64,000 nt of DNA from Bombardia bombarda (Eukaryota > Ascomycota > Sordariomycetes > Sordariales > Lasiosphaeriaceae): contig JAULSR010000001.1 of assembly GCA_030512295.1 (NCBI GenBank), positions 9,323,001 through 9,387,000 on the forward strand, read 5' to 3'. Below the pieces are notes generated by a model. The model worked only from the letters and a program-made list of their open reading frames with translations, did not search any database and had not been told where the DNA came from. Each line of letters starts with the position of its first letter. The first letter of the stretch is position 1. Shown piece by piece: positions 22,295-35,700 of this stretch. The position numbers were made by a program, and so were the translations under genes.

Positions 22295-23417
22295 CAACTC
22301 TCCAGATCTGTCCCGCCTCCAGATAACATAAACTTGACAGAGGAAGGGAGACTAAGTCGCGGGTTTGCTTACTCTAAAAGAAAAGCAAAAACAAAAGCAG
22401 GCGACTACGAACGGGCGCCAAAGTCCATCGGGCTAGAGTGCACGGCTCTACCCTTCCCTTCCCTTCCGAACCTTCCTTCCTTCCCCCTTCGATTTTTTCC
22501 AAGGGACCAACTACCTTGACCTAGCGACCGCATCGCGGCGGCGGCGGCGGGCAGGAGGCGCATCAAATCACATCGAATCCGTGTATGCTGCATCGCCTTG
22601 GCTTCCGCTTCCAGATCAGACCAGAACCCAGACTTATTAGACCAGGGCCACGATTTGAGCGGCCACTAACAAACCTACGAAATACCCCTGAAGGTTTTTT
22701 TATTCTGTCCCGCTCGCGCGCGTCCGCCGCTACGTGCCTATCGTGGGCTAGCATGGCATGTCCATATTCAATAGTTGGCCAGCTCTGCTGGAAATGTCCG
22801 ACATGGGGTGGGGGAGGGGGCTGAGGCCTGGCCTGGCTGCTGCTGCTGCAGTGACAGGGCAGCTTTGACCCTTTTTTCTCTCTCCCCAAGTCCCCTATCG
22901 CCGTGGTGGCTTGCATCGGTCGGCCGTTGTGACTTTGTCGGCGACCCAAGCAGGGCCTGAGAAGAAAGAACGTGGGTAGAAAAACAAACTCAGCGGATCA
23001 CATACAAAGCGATTTCTCGGGTATTTTGGTGAGCTTCCCGCTATCATCCCCGTAGCTACCCTGCTGAAAATGATATCAATTGGTACGACATACGTGTGGT
23101 CGAAAGCAACCCTCTCACTCAACCCCTGCATCGATGGACTATACCAAAAAGTATATATAGCACAAGCCCGTTCGGATGTATCCGGTCGGGCACTATAAAA
23201 GCAAATGAGAAGCCGGCTTTCTTCCCGTCTTGATGAATGTACAGAATTTCCACCTGTGTACCATAATGTAGGTGTGTAGGTACTATTCAGTACTCCCCCA
23301 TGGCGATCAGGGTTTTTTGACACCGAGACACTGGTCTTGCCGCCCGCCGACCTCTCTCCAGGGAAGGAAAAAAGAGGGAGAAAGGAAGAGAGAGCCTTCC
23401 TTCACCGCACTTACACA

Positions 23418-23431
23418 GTACTGTACAGTAC
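23418..23431. other. Perfect 14-bp palindrome GTACTGTACAGTAC
   Basis: Identical on both strands; followed at once by an imperfect CTCGAG-centred palindrome flanked by GTAC (to about 23442). Could be a dimeric protein-binding site; no function is shown. Confidence 0.5.
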
Positions 23432-26400
23432 CTCGAGAGTACCTTCCCACCCGCCAGCCTCCTCCCAATAGTGAGACAAATGTAGGTGAAATGCACCCAG
23501 TACCCGTTTCGCATGGGATCCATAGATAACGATCACTTCCGAAGACAGGGCAAGGGCAAGGGCGGTTGGTGGTTGGCAGGTGAATTTCCCGCCGTTGATA
23601 GTGTAGCTGGGCTTACACGCAGCCAGTAGTCAGCACGTTGCTTACACCGGTCAACACACCTGCCGTGAACAACTTATCAAGCACTTACTTTCCACCTTTT
23701 TTCCGCCAGTGGGGGCAAGGGGTGGGGGGCTCTGAATGCGGCTCTCTCTACCTTGCAAGTTGCAACAGTGTGTGCTGTCGTTATTTGTTCCTGGATTTGT
23801 GCTCTCCCATGTTTCCCCTGCCGAGAAAATGTGAATGTCTCACCGATTCCGCAGGTTTCGAAGCGGGTCCCTGACCTGGTAATACACAGGTAAGGTAATC
23901 AGCTCATGCCCCTGCTGCCGCCGCTTCGATATCTATAACAGGGCGGCCATGGTGATGAGATAAAGCAAAGCATGTCCAGGATGGGAATGGATGACGACGG
24001 CGATGTTATCGTCCCTCCGGGACCGGTCTTTTCTTTTCTTTACATTCATCTTGTCCTCTTCTTGTTGTCTCTTCTGGTGAGGAGGCAGGCATGGCGTTTT
24101 CTCTCTCCTACATGATGAATGGAGGGGGCTGATGTCAGATATATGCTGTTATCTGTTGTAAAGGTGCCGTGATTGCGATTGAGGTACATCCCAGCCTCCA
24201 TTCTCAGTTTTGTCTTCGCGTGTAGAGAAGGCAGGACGCCACATATCAGTCAAGGCTCCGTGTAATCTAACCTGTCTTTTCTTTCTTTCAAGCCGAAGAA
24301 GATGCTGGCCCGAGGGTGCTTATGAATCCCACTTCAGCTTTCGCTTCCTGCTGCTCTGTCGTCTCTCTTCTGAACATCATGATGTCAGGCCAACACAGCG
24401 AGCGAGGATGAAAACCTCCGTGTCGCCATTTTTTTCTTTTTTTTCTCCCAACGGACATGAGATAAGACGTGGGATGGGAATCCCATCTGTCGGTAATTGG
24501 CTCGGTGCCCAGCTGCGTGCCGAGCTCGGCATACATCGTCCTGTACACACACGTACATACATATGCAACCCGTTATCCTTAGTGAAGTGGGAAGGAGGGC
24601 CTTAGTACTTAGCTGCTTCCATGGTTTGATTGTGGCCCTCGATGCTTCAGCCTCCTGCAGCCTGCCTGCATGTTGGGCTCTCTCTCTTTCCCGTATTTGT
24701 TCTCCCTCCCCAGCCACTGACGATTGGATAATAATACACTTACTGATCAGTACATACCTACGTTACTGCAGTGTGATCGGATCTTTGCTCTCCATGCAGG
24801 TCGGATGAGGGTTGCGTGGGTGCAGCAGGTTGGGATACCATCCCGGCCACGTTTGATCTCTTGGCCTTTGTATCCGTAGGTAGGCCACCATACCACCTTC
24901 TATCCCGCACCACAGGGATATATGTATGTGAAAGTTACCTAGGATTGGACTCTGGTCTGGGGGATCTCCGGCGCAATGGCGGCTTGGTTGGTGGGTGTTG
25001 TTTAGTTTGTATGCAGTCATGATATCAACGAGCTAGAGAGGATGATATGCTGTGCAACGTGAGTGAGCTTCTTCCATCGGCCGCGTTTTCTGTGTTGGGA
25101 GGGTTTGTGCAGCTCATCCCGTCCCACGATACGAGGAACTTTGGGAGCGACCTGGTAGCCAGTTATATCCAGGGATATTCCTTATCATTGCCTCGTCGTG
25201 CCTGCACAGCTGAGCACTTGATTCTTCGTACACACATTCTATTACCTGGTAGCCGTGTCTCGGACAAGTCTACTTGGTAGGTAGGTAGCAAGCGGAATCT
25301 CGGACTCGCCATGTGGCACCGTGCTGCAGTTTCACAGCTGCTCGAGCTTAAAACCGGGATACCTTATACTTCTTACTTCAAAGAGAGTGGTGGTTCTCTG
25401 TGCTCAAGTCCACCATCGAGCTCTCTCATCCCGCAACATCTCGCCATATTTCGCATACAATAGCGGATGCAAGATATATGACGGCCTATTGCTTTTCGGG
25501 GAATCGATTTTCTCTTCTTCTCTTTTCATTTCAATTTTTTTTTCTGTTGCCGACATGGGTATACTCCATGTTCGGGGTGTTTACTAACCAGTGAGTTATA
25601 CTCTCAAGAAGCAGAATCGAGAGAACAATGCTGATATAAAACGTTGTAGGTTGATAAAACGGCGCGCTTATCTACTAACAGCAATCCATACGCGGCATAC
25701 CAGTGAATACCGGGGCGGGAGAACTATGACATAGGCAGTCTTCTGAAGGGCGCTTGGCGGGTGCAAGTGCGGCGAGGAAGTGGGTACGTTCCATTGTCCC
25801 GATGGAAAGAACAGGCGGGCGGGAGAAGCAAACCAAAGATCCGGGCCGGGGAAGGGGGACGATGGGACGGCATGGGGCCCTTTGGCATGGAAGGGCGGGC
25901 GGGTAGAGAAAGTGGGGAGACAAGAAAGAAAATAAAAAGACGGGGAGACGTTTGAGTTAAAACAGCGGAAAAGCTTGGATGTTTCCAAGATTTCATGGCA
26001 CTCTGACAGCGGGAGATAGCGGTAGCCAGCGGTAGTTATAGCATTCCTCACAGGCAGATTCCAGCGATTTGGCCTGGCATGGAGCGGCACAGCGGAGAAG
26101 GCCGGGTCAAAAACCTGTCGTGCGTCGCGCTTACTGCCCCGACAGCCGGCGCCTCGGCGCTTCAAGGTTTGCAGGGATTCGGAATTTAGGCGGCGCTAGG
26201 CTACTCTGGGAACAGGCAAGCGATCACGCACTCTGCCCACCTCTTTCCATCGCAGCAGCAACCTTGGCTTGCCGCTTGCGCCTGCAGAGGTATCCGTGAC
26301 CCGTAACGGCCCAAGATTTCAGATTTCATCACCATCCATCGCCGCGAGACATCAAGCCCTTTTGCGTGTCGCGCATCCGCACCCATCAGCGACGCGAGCC

Positions 26401-26901
26401 CTGGCATCATTTGCTGCCACTTCTGTCTGCTGCTCGTCGCGTTTGCTGCCTTATCGCACCCGGGGTCCCAGCCGTTCACTAGGAAACCTAATGGCTCCCT
26501 GAGCCCTCGACTTCGGATTTTTTTTCGACGTCACGCCCTGCCCTGCCGCTGCGAGCCTGCCCACTTTGCGAGCCCGCCATTGATTGATTTGTCTGCCACC
26601 TTTGCGACACCCGACCGAACACCCCCTCACTCCCCAACGACACCCATTTGTCTCCACCATCGGACACCAACTAGACTACACACACACGCAGCATACCCGA
26701 TTCACGAGCGCGCTTGATTGCTTGCTCTCTTGCTTCTTCCGCCCTTGCGCGCGCCCGCGACGAGCCTCGATAAAGGTGGCGGCCCTCATCCTCCTCAGCC
26801 AGTACTCCGACTCCGAACTCTCCCTCCAGCAGCATCTCGATCTTGCGCCGCATCTGCTCGCCTCCGGCCACGTCGTTTCGCAGGGGGATCCCGAGCCGTT
26901 G

Positions 26902-29900
26902 ATGATGGCACAGCCCGTGCCTCATCAAGCGACGGACAAGAAGCGCGTCAAGGTCTACGAGTTGCGTAACAACGACTGGTATGACCGCGGCACCGGTTTC
27001 TGCACCGCGGCTTTTGTGCTGGTACGTCTCGTCTTGCGCTACCGTCCGCCCTTGTCCGCCCCTGTTTCCCATTTGCCCCAACAAGTTTTTTCGTTCCTGC
27101 CCGCTTTGTCCGAGCCATTGCTAACCCAGGTCGCCCCATTCAGGTCGAAGAGGGCCAGCCAAAGGAGCCACGCGTTATCGTTGAGTCTGAAGAAGTTGTC
27201 GACCGACGCCTGCTCGAGACTAAGATCGTAAAGGATGATGGCTTCCAAAAACAGCAAGGCGCGTGACCAGCCTCCAGACCTTTCCACCACCACATCCCCC
27301 TTGCCATGGCTAACCCTCTTTGCAGATACACTTATAGTATGGACAGATAATGGCGTTGACATGGCCTTGAGCTTTCAAGAAGCTGAGGGTTGCGCTCTTA
27401 TCTGGTGTGTTTACCCTCCAGTCGTACATCAGCTCTGCGCGCATTGGGTCTCGTGTGTGTGCTAATCGTCTCGCTATTTAGGAAATTCATTGATGGTGTT
27501 CAACAGACTTTCCAGAGTGTTATTGGCGGGCCCGGTACGGATCCTGGCCTTGAGCTTGAGGGAGTGCCTGCTGACAACTGGTCAACCACAGACGATGGCC
27601 TCTCGGACGACCTTGTCATAGACATGCCGGCCTCGGTTCAGCTCCCACCCGCCGAGCTTGCGACCCTGTGCGAGTTAGATGCTAACATGCGAATTATGAG
27701 TTCCACAGCAAGCGGTCGCGATGCCCTGGCCAAGACCATCATGAGCGAGGACTACATCAGCAAGCTGATACCCCTGGTGGAGATGGCGGAAGACCTCGAG
27801 AGCCTGCAAGACCTCCACCGATTGTGCAACATCATGAAGTCGATCCTGCTCCTTAATGATACTACCATTATCGAGCATGCGGTATCCGACGATTGCGTAA
27901 TAGGGGTGGTGGGTGCGCTGGAATACGATCCCGATTTTCCGAGCCACAAGGCAAACCATCGACAGTGGCTGAACAGCCAGGGCCGATACAAGGAGGTGGT
28001 GAGGATCGAGGACGAGCACATTCGCCGCAAGATTCACCAGACATACCGATTACAGTACCTCAAAGACGTCGTTTTAGCGCGCATCCTAGACGACCCAACC
28101 TTCTCAGTCCTCAACTCTCTCATATTCTTCAACCAGGTCGATATCGTTCAGCATCTCCAATCTAACGGCGGATTTCTGAATGATCTGTTTGGCATCTTTG
28201 CGGATCCTAACGAAGAGCAGCTACGGAAGAAGGAGGCAGTTCTTTTTATCCAGCAGTGCTGCGCTATTGCAAAAAACCTCCAACCCCCGGCGCGACAGAC
28301 CTTGTACAACAACTTCCTTTCCCATGGCCTGCTTCGGGTGATCAACTTTGGACTGCGCAGTTTCGATGTAACTGTCAGAGTTGGCGCAACTGACATTCTG
28401 GTTTCCATGGTGGATCATGATCCGCAGATGATCCGAAATACCATTTACCGACAGCTTGCAGATAAGCAGCCGCCTCTCACGGATACGCTTATCGATCTAC
28501 TCCTTGTCGAGGTCGACCTAGGAATCAAGTCCCAAGTTTCGGAATCACTCAAAATTCTGCTCGACCCAGCACCTCCTAGAGGACCAGATTCTCAACAAGA
28601 ATTTATCGTCAATAGCCAAACGCGAGTCAGAGCTCATCCCTCTGTCGATCCTCAACAAGAAAACTTCCTAGGCTACTTCTACGACCACTCCGTTGCGAGA
28701 CTATTCAAACCACTCCTTGACCTCGAACAGCAGACTGAACCTCAGCTGAAGTTCGGCGTCTTGAACGACGGTGTATTTGGCTATTTGAACGACATTCTCT
28801 GCTTTTATATCCGGCAGCACCAGCATCGCAGCAAGTACTTTGTTTTGCATCATAATATAGCACAGCGCTTCAACCAGCTACTCTCCTGCAAAGGGAAGCA
28901 TTTGCAACTTGGTAAGTACATGGTACTTTAACGTACTGGGCCATGGCTAACGGAGTATTCACAGTCGCCATACGCTTTTTCCGCCAGCTTGTGATATTAC
29001 AGGACGAATTCTATGTGAAGCACATGATCGAGAAACAGGTTCTTGGACCAGTTCTCGATGTTCTTTTACGGACAATGCCGCGGGACAACCTCCTTTGCTC
29101 TGCATGCCTCGACCTTTTTGTCCTCATTAATAAGGAGAATATAAGGGATCTGATCAGGCATTTGGTCGAGAACTACCGTGAGAAAATCGTGGCTCTGTCC
29201 TACATGGACACGTTCCGCGAAATTTTGAACCGATACGATAATGGGTTCGCCGCCGCCGGCGAGCAGTTCTATTTCTCGTCTGAGGACGAAGCGGGCAGGA
29301 GACCAACGAATGCGGGTTCCAGGGGCATGATGGAGCACCTCGCCGTGGACCCCGCTCAGGAGGAATACTGGAACACGTCAGATGACGAAGAGGAGAACCA
29401 AATCCGAGCAGCCAGCCCCAATGCGGCGGCCAACGGGACAACACCCAAGCCGCTCGTGGAGTACACATCAGACGAAGAGAACGATGAGGGCGGGGACACC
29501 GTCATGACCCCCGCAGGTGTTGTATCAGAGCAGGACGAGAGTGCAAAGGAAAACCAAGAGCCTCTCACAACAAGTCCTACTACTTCTATCACTGCTGCTG
29601 CTGCCGCCGCAGCAGCCGCCGCTACTTCGGGGCCACCAGAGCGGCTATCAGAGAAGCGGCGCCGGGAAGAAGACGAAGACGACGCGCTGGATAGGCTGAT
29701 GACCCACAAGCGTCGAAACAGCAGTTCGGCCAGCAGCACAAGTAGCATCGCGGCAGCTCTGCGTAAGAAAAAGGGCATTGGCGGTACTGGCAGTCGAGAT
29801 CCGAGTCCGATCGCGGCAAAAAAGGCTATCTCCATCAACATTTCGCCTTCTATAAAAAGCGTTCTGACCACTGATGCCTCGCCGCCTCCTGGAAATGAGG

Positions 29901-29911
29901 ACAGTAAATAA
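26902..29911 (+). CDS. PSY2: Protein phosphatase 4 regulatory subunit 3 (Psy2/SMEK family)
   Basis: Nuclear targeting subunit of PP4, which acts in DNA-damage checkpoint recovery. Five exons: 26902-27021, 27144-27258, 27326-27404, 27482-28911, 28965-29911, giving 896 residues. The N-terminal EVH1-like domain (about 12-110) includes RVKVYELRNNDWYDRGTGFC and DTLIVWTDNGVDMALSF. The SMK-1 domain (about 165-360) contains SEDYISKLIPLVEMAEDL and DEHIRRKIHQTYRLQYLKDV. Armadillo-like helices follow to ~650. The tail is acidic/Ser-rich with a 10-Ala tract (TAAAAAAAAAAT) and basic KRRREE patches. Intron 2 (27259-27325) begins with GC, not GT: the conserved join GFQKQQ-DTLIVW requires it, and the nearest GT breaks the frame. 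The frame is also open upstream of the start to 26584, without ATG. Confidence 0.94.
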
Positions 29912-32703
29912 AACAGAAAATAGGCTGGGGGGACTCCCTATTAGTCTATCTACTTATGTAGCTAAAAAGTACCTTCTAAGAGGATGGCGGTGGTGGTGGT
30001 GAGCTTATATGCTTCTAGCATTTTCCTGTTCATCTGCACATCCACCTACACCGAGCCACATACCTTATTGTCGGTTGCATGCTGGGCAAAAACAAAAACA
30101 CGAAACACGTAACTGAGCTTGTGAAACCCTTTGCGGGGCGAGAAGGGAGAAACAGGACGGGTCGGGATGGCGGCGGCGGACGGCGGGCGTTTTTGTGGTG
30201 ATTTTCTTTTTCTTTTCTCAGTTCTATTTTCAAGCGGCGCCTGGGCCGGGGGGGGTTTGTTTCTCTTTCTTTTTTTTTTTCCCTCTCCATTTCCAAGGCC
30301 TAGGCTGGCTGGCTGGTTGCTTGCTTGCTTGGCTGGTTCGTGTGCTGTAACCATGTGTTGTAGGTATGTAGCAGGGTAGGTAGGTCAGCTGGACTAGGTA
30401 GTAGGCTCGGTTTGGGGCTGGACAACAACAAACAACAACGAACGCAGGCAGGCTGATAGCGATCTTTTTTTTTTCTCAATCTTCTTGGGGTTTCCTCTTT
30501 AAATAATGTGAAAGCCCTTTTGCTCACTTGCTTGCTTGCTTGCTTTGGGCCTTGCTGAGGCTATTGACGCTAAGTTGGAAGTTTTTTTTTGTTCTTAAGT
30601 GGGTGAGTGTGTGGGGTTTGCTCCCTATTGTCCTTGTTTACCAACTAACTCGTTTGTTGGCTTAGTGGTTGTTGACAGACACTGACTACACAAAAAATAC
30701 TCAGGACCGAGGAGTGAGCGAGGATCAAGAAAAGGGGATGTCACGGAGACTGGGTTGGGCTGATATGGCACTGCTTACGGCATGATCTGGGACATGTCAC
30801 AGCAGGAGAGGGCAGGACAGGTAGGGTGAGTCAAAGAAGTCAAGGAAGAGGACTGGTTACTTGAGTAGCGAAGAAAAGGGGGTTTGAAGGTCTATTCTAG
30901 AGATTAGATGGGCTTTGATCAAACTCGACACCAGGTACTATAAGTAGACAGTAGCTTGATTGGACCTATGTGTGGCCTTATGCCCTAGTAGAAGAGTTAC
31001 TCTATGGAGGTAGTAAGACTGAATTTATGGGTTGCTTTCTACCTTGGTCAAGCAATGCGCGTGGTGACAGTGATTGTTTGTCGAGGTAAACCATAGACGG
31101 ACAAATATCACAACAGCACGGTAGCATAGCCGAGGTGAATCCCTTTTCTCTACAATAGTAGAGATAGCTAAGGTAGTTCTAGATGGCTATGTAGTTATGT
31201 ATGGGTATTTTCTAAGGAACAGACAAGCTGTTCATCCATCCATGCGCATGACCCTGTGTACATACACACATTGCTCACCCACCCTTTCTCCATCATGTAG
31301 TATTCCCGGCCACAGTATTTCCCTCTACCTAGCCACCACCTATCCAATGTGATCGTACTCGTCATAATAGAACCACCAACAGCGACTGCAAATCGAGCCA
31401 TAGCCGTCTAGATACACCGACATGAGCGATAAACACCGAACAGGAGAAAAAGAGGGAGGTTGGGAGGGGCTGAAGACAAAAGACAAGCAGCCAACCAGCT
31501 GAGCAAACAAGAGTAAAAGATACCGCCCCGTGATAGAAATAATCAAGTATGCAAGGTATTAAGGTAACTCAAAGTATGCAGCAGCAAGACAAGGTATTAA
31601 GATAACCTAACGCGATCGACGCGCTACAATCTTAGCTGACTGGATAAGTAAGACTGGAGAATGCTATCCCTTAAAGACGATTAAACAGGAAGAATTGGAA
31701 ATGGGATTCTCAAATAAAGAGGATGATGAGATTGAATATAAAATAGAAAACAGAGAAGAAAGAAGCCCATCCATCCATCCATTCCCTAGCTCCATCAACT
31801 ATCATCCATCTTAATCCTCTGCCATTCCATTCCATTCCATCCCATTCATTCCATCCATCCATCTGTTCCCATCCATCTGCTGACATATCCTCCACGCCGC
31901 GACCGCCGCCGTCGTGATCGCCGTCGTCCAACAGTCGACCGACCAACTGACCGACTGAGCCATGTACCCATGATACATCTTGATCATTCTAAAAAGAAAA
32001 AAGCCTCTTCAGCGTGAAAAAAATTATTATCTGATTTCGCATTCTCATCTCATCCATCAAACAATAATCTTCCCCCCAACAAACTTTGAGAAGGGGAAAA
32101 CGCAGACAAAAATACACAAACACATAGAAAACACCCCATAGCAAAGAAGTGTATGTATGGCATGTTTTCCACAAAAAGGAGAAATGACGAATGAAAAAAA
32201 GAAAAAAACAATAACAAGGCGAAGCATGTATTATAAAGAAAAGAAAAAGAGATAAGCAGAGACACCCTCCACCCTCCCGAAACCCTTATCCCCCAGTCTT
32301 TCCTATCGCTCTTCTCTCACTCACCCTCTCTTTCTGTCCGTCTGGTTCACTCATCAATCGCCCCATACTCTCTTCGTGGAGCCATCCGCCATCCCTTAGG
32401 AGCAAGATGGGATACATACTTTTAAAACACGGTAATCAACACAAAGGGGAAGTGAAAAAGCAATGACAATTCCCGCCCATAAACTCCTTGAATAGAAACA
32501 ATAATAAAAAAATGTCTGGTGGGCGGTTTCTTCTGTCCGAAACGTCTATCAAAGATGAGGTATCATGGAAGAGAAGGGTACGACTTTTAAACCAGTTTTT
32601 GGACAACCCGCCGCAAATGCAAATAAGCAAACCCGCCCGGTCTATGCACAAGTCCTGAATGCAAGACACCGTGATGAAAATGGAAAGAACCCCCTTAAGC
32701 CGC
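29912..32703. other. 2.8 kb convergent region without a recognisable gene
   Basis: Between the stops of PSY2 and eIF4G. Low-complexity DNA: T runs, GCTT and GGCT repeats near 30300-30545, CCAT/CCATT repeats near 31767-31860, and TAGGTAGG clusters near 30360-30400. Expected to hold two 3' UTRs; a gene of its own is not supported. Confidence 0.5.
31822..31840 (+). repeat. (CCATT) repeat, ~4 copies
   Basis: CCATT repeated almost four times, flanked by CCAT-only tracts at 31767-31783 and 31851-31864. It is the same pentamer class, read on the other strand (AATGG), as the GGAAT tract at 10851. Confidence 0.8.
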
Positions 32704-35700
32704 CTACTTCTCGCCTTGTGCTGTCATGTCCATTGTCACCTTGGACAGCGCCGGGGAAGCATTGGTCGAAGGTGGCGAGGCCGGGTGGCTATCTCCTGTA
32801 TCGGCGAGTAGTCTATTACAAAGTTAGTCAAACTACACAAACACTATCGAGTTGGGTTTCGGTTGAAGGATGTCAAGACTTACCCAAATGCATTTGTGTG
32901 GGCAACTGAGTCACGGGTGGGTGGTGTTCCGGTGCGAGATGATGCGCCAGAGTCCTCGCCACCGCGACCGAACGCGCCACCAGGGCCCAAAGGTCGACGG
33001 CCACTGTTGCTCCTCGAGTTGAACATCGAGGTAGGACCGAAAGAAACGTTCTGGCTGGACGAACGGCTCGCAGTTCCCTTGAGCCGGCGAAGGTCATCCA
33101 TACCGACTTGGTTGGAAGGAGGCTGCGTGTAAGAAAAGTTTCTCGAGTCGTTGCGGCCGCCTTGTTGACGACCACCGGGTCCACCACGCTGGTTGCTGCG
33201 CTGGTTCTCCAATGCCTTCTGAGCATTGGCGGCCTCAGTCTCAAGACGAATCTCATCCAGTGTCTTGGGTCCCTTGTTGGCCTCCTTGGAAGCCCATCCC
33301 TTCTTACGGAGATCGAAGATATCCAGAAGCATGAACCTGAGACGACTGGGCAGCTCTGGCTTGTTCATGATGCTCTCAATGCGCTGGAAGTAGACCTCCA
33401 TCATAGGACGGCCCTTGTCTGTGCTATCAAGATTGCCACCGATTGTCCTCAAGAGCTTGGTAAGAGACTCGATCTCGGCTTCATCCGGAATTCCCTGGAA
33501 CTCGAGCAGCTTGCGGACACACTCGTGCATAATGCGCTCCGTGAGCATGCCAAGCTTGTAAAGCTCACCAATAAACTGGACGAGACCCAGACCACGACGC
33601 TTGGCAGCGGCAGCGATATAGTACTCGTCGGATAGCAGGGCAGCCTCCTTGCTGTCTCCTCCGTCCTTGGGCTCTGGGAGATCAACCTTCCATCCACGCT
33701 CGAACTCCTCTTGACATCTGTTGAGGAGATATTTCCTGAACAGAGCGCCGCCGCTAACAACGTTGCCCTGCTTATCAAGAATGTTCTCATCGCGGATCTC
33801 GGGGCTCATCATCTCAAGCATGCGCTTGCAGAACTTGGCATACATGGATGCCCAATGGGCCTCGTCTGTGGCCTTCTCGAACGTTAGTTGAATGACTTGG
33901 CGCAGGGTGCGGCCGTCCTGCTCGTTCTTCGACTGGCTGGCAATAGTCAAGATCTGGTCCGAGATCTTGTCGAATTTCTCGGGAGTCATCTTGTTGAGCG
34001 CAGCCTTGACCTTGCGCTGCACCATCTCGGGATCGAGATGACCGGCCTGGCCAACCACAGACGTGGGTCCCGCCACCGTCTTGTTTGCGACACTGATGGG
34101 TTTCCAGCCTGTCGCCGAAGTGACGATGGGCTTGAGCTCCATGCCTTGGGTGAGCGGCATGATCTTGGCGTCCGACTTGTTGCCATAGTCGGCCCGCTTG
34201 CTGCCGCCACCACCACCGCCACCACGTCGGCTTCCCTGCCTAGGAGAATTGGGAATACCCCCAGCGGTGGACGTGGAAGGAGTGCGAGTCGACATCTGGC
34301 CGGGGAAGCTACCACGACCGAAGCTCATGCTTCCAACACCAGGTCTAGTGCTTGCGGCGCCAGACGACATAGCAAATCTCTGCTCCGAGGTAGTTCCAGG
34401 AGGAAGGGGCTTAGCAGCTCCGACAAATTGGCCCATGCCACCCTGAGCTGGGAAACCAGCTGTTGCACCACCGACTCTAGAAGCTTGTCTGGAACCTGCA
34501 CCGGGAGTGCGGGCCGAGGCTGATCGGGAGCCATCGGAATCTCCAATGAGAGACTTGACTTGTTGGTGAAATTCTGTAGACGGCTGCTCGGTAAAGACGT
34601 TCTGGAATTGCAGCAAGAACTGCGCGTCGTATTTGAAAACCTTGCCCTTCTTAGAGACAGCCGCATTAAGGGCCGGGTTAGGCGAGGCAATGCCTGCGGG
34701 GTAGATGTTGTATTCCACGCCGGGAAGGAAACGGGATGATCTGAGAGATTGCAGAGCAGCGCTGGGCTGCGGCGCTTCGACGGCCTTGGTGTCGAGCTTG
34801 GCAAGGTTAAGAGGCACAGGCTTGCTCTTCTTCTCAGCAATACCGGCCTTGGCTCCCGCAGCAGCATCTGCGCTGGTGCTCTCAGCAGTATCCTTCTTGT
34901 CGCTAATCTTGAGATCTCCAATCTTCTTGGCAAGAAGCTCTCCCACCGACTCTGTCTTACCGCTGTTACGCTGCCGCTCGCGCTCCTCCTCGAGCCTCTC
35001 CATCTCGCGTTCCTGTTCGCGAAGCAGCCTGTCGTTCTCGGCCGCCTTCTTCTTGTTCTCCTCGTCGGTGATCTTCTTCTTCTCGGCGTCCGCAATCTTC
35101 TTCTTGGCAGTATGCTCAGCCTGTTCCTTTTCGCGGAGTGCATCAGCCTCTTCCATCTCGCGGACCGCACGCTCGATCGCCTCCTCTTCGGTCTCAGCCG
35201 GGGTGGCATTGCTCTCCTCCTTCTTAGCAGCTTCAGCAGCAGCGTCGGCGGCAGCGTCGGCGTCAGCCTTGGCCTTAGCATCAGCCTTGGCTTTTGTCTC
35301 AGCTTCAGCAGCCTCCTTGGCCTTGGCCTCTTCGGCGGCCTTCTTCTCGGCAGCCAGACGCTCTTCCTCTGCCTTGGCCTTCTCCTCGGCGGCAGCCTTC
35401 TCGGCAGCGGCCTTCTCAGCGGCAGCCTTATCAGCGGCGGCCTTATCAGCGGCGGCCTTTTCAGCAGCGGCCTTTTCAGCAGCAGCCTTCTCGGCGGCAG
35501 CCTTGTCAGCAGCAGCCTTCTCAGCAGCGGCCTTCTCAGCAGCCTCCTTCTCAGCGGTAGCCTTCTCAGCAGCCTCCTTCTCGGCAGCAGCCTTCTCAGC
35601 AGCAGCCTTGGCAGCTTCTTCATCCTTGGCCTTGGTATCAACCGGTCCTTCGGCCGTCTTGCGCACGGCATCCTTGAACTCGTTTCGAAGTTGCTCCGCC

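Larger units (their letters stand above)
20272..26901. other. 6.6 kb divergent region without a recognisable gene
   Basis: Between the start of the unknown gene (minus) and the start of PSY2 (plus), so both promoters and leaders lie here. Frames found are short, mostly lack ATG, and show no family resemblance. Visible structure: pyrimidine-rich tracts, a CTGA/CTAA array (22251-22294), a perfect palindrome (23418-23431) and several TACCTA/TAGGTA motifs (20501, 24876, 25276). A three-codon uORF (ATG GCT CCC TGA, from 26488) precedes PSY2; its leader from 26584 to 26901 has no ATG. Non-coding RNAs cannot be excluded. Confidence 0.5.
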
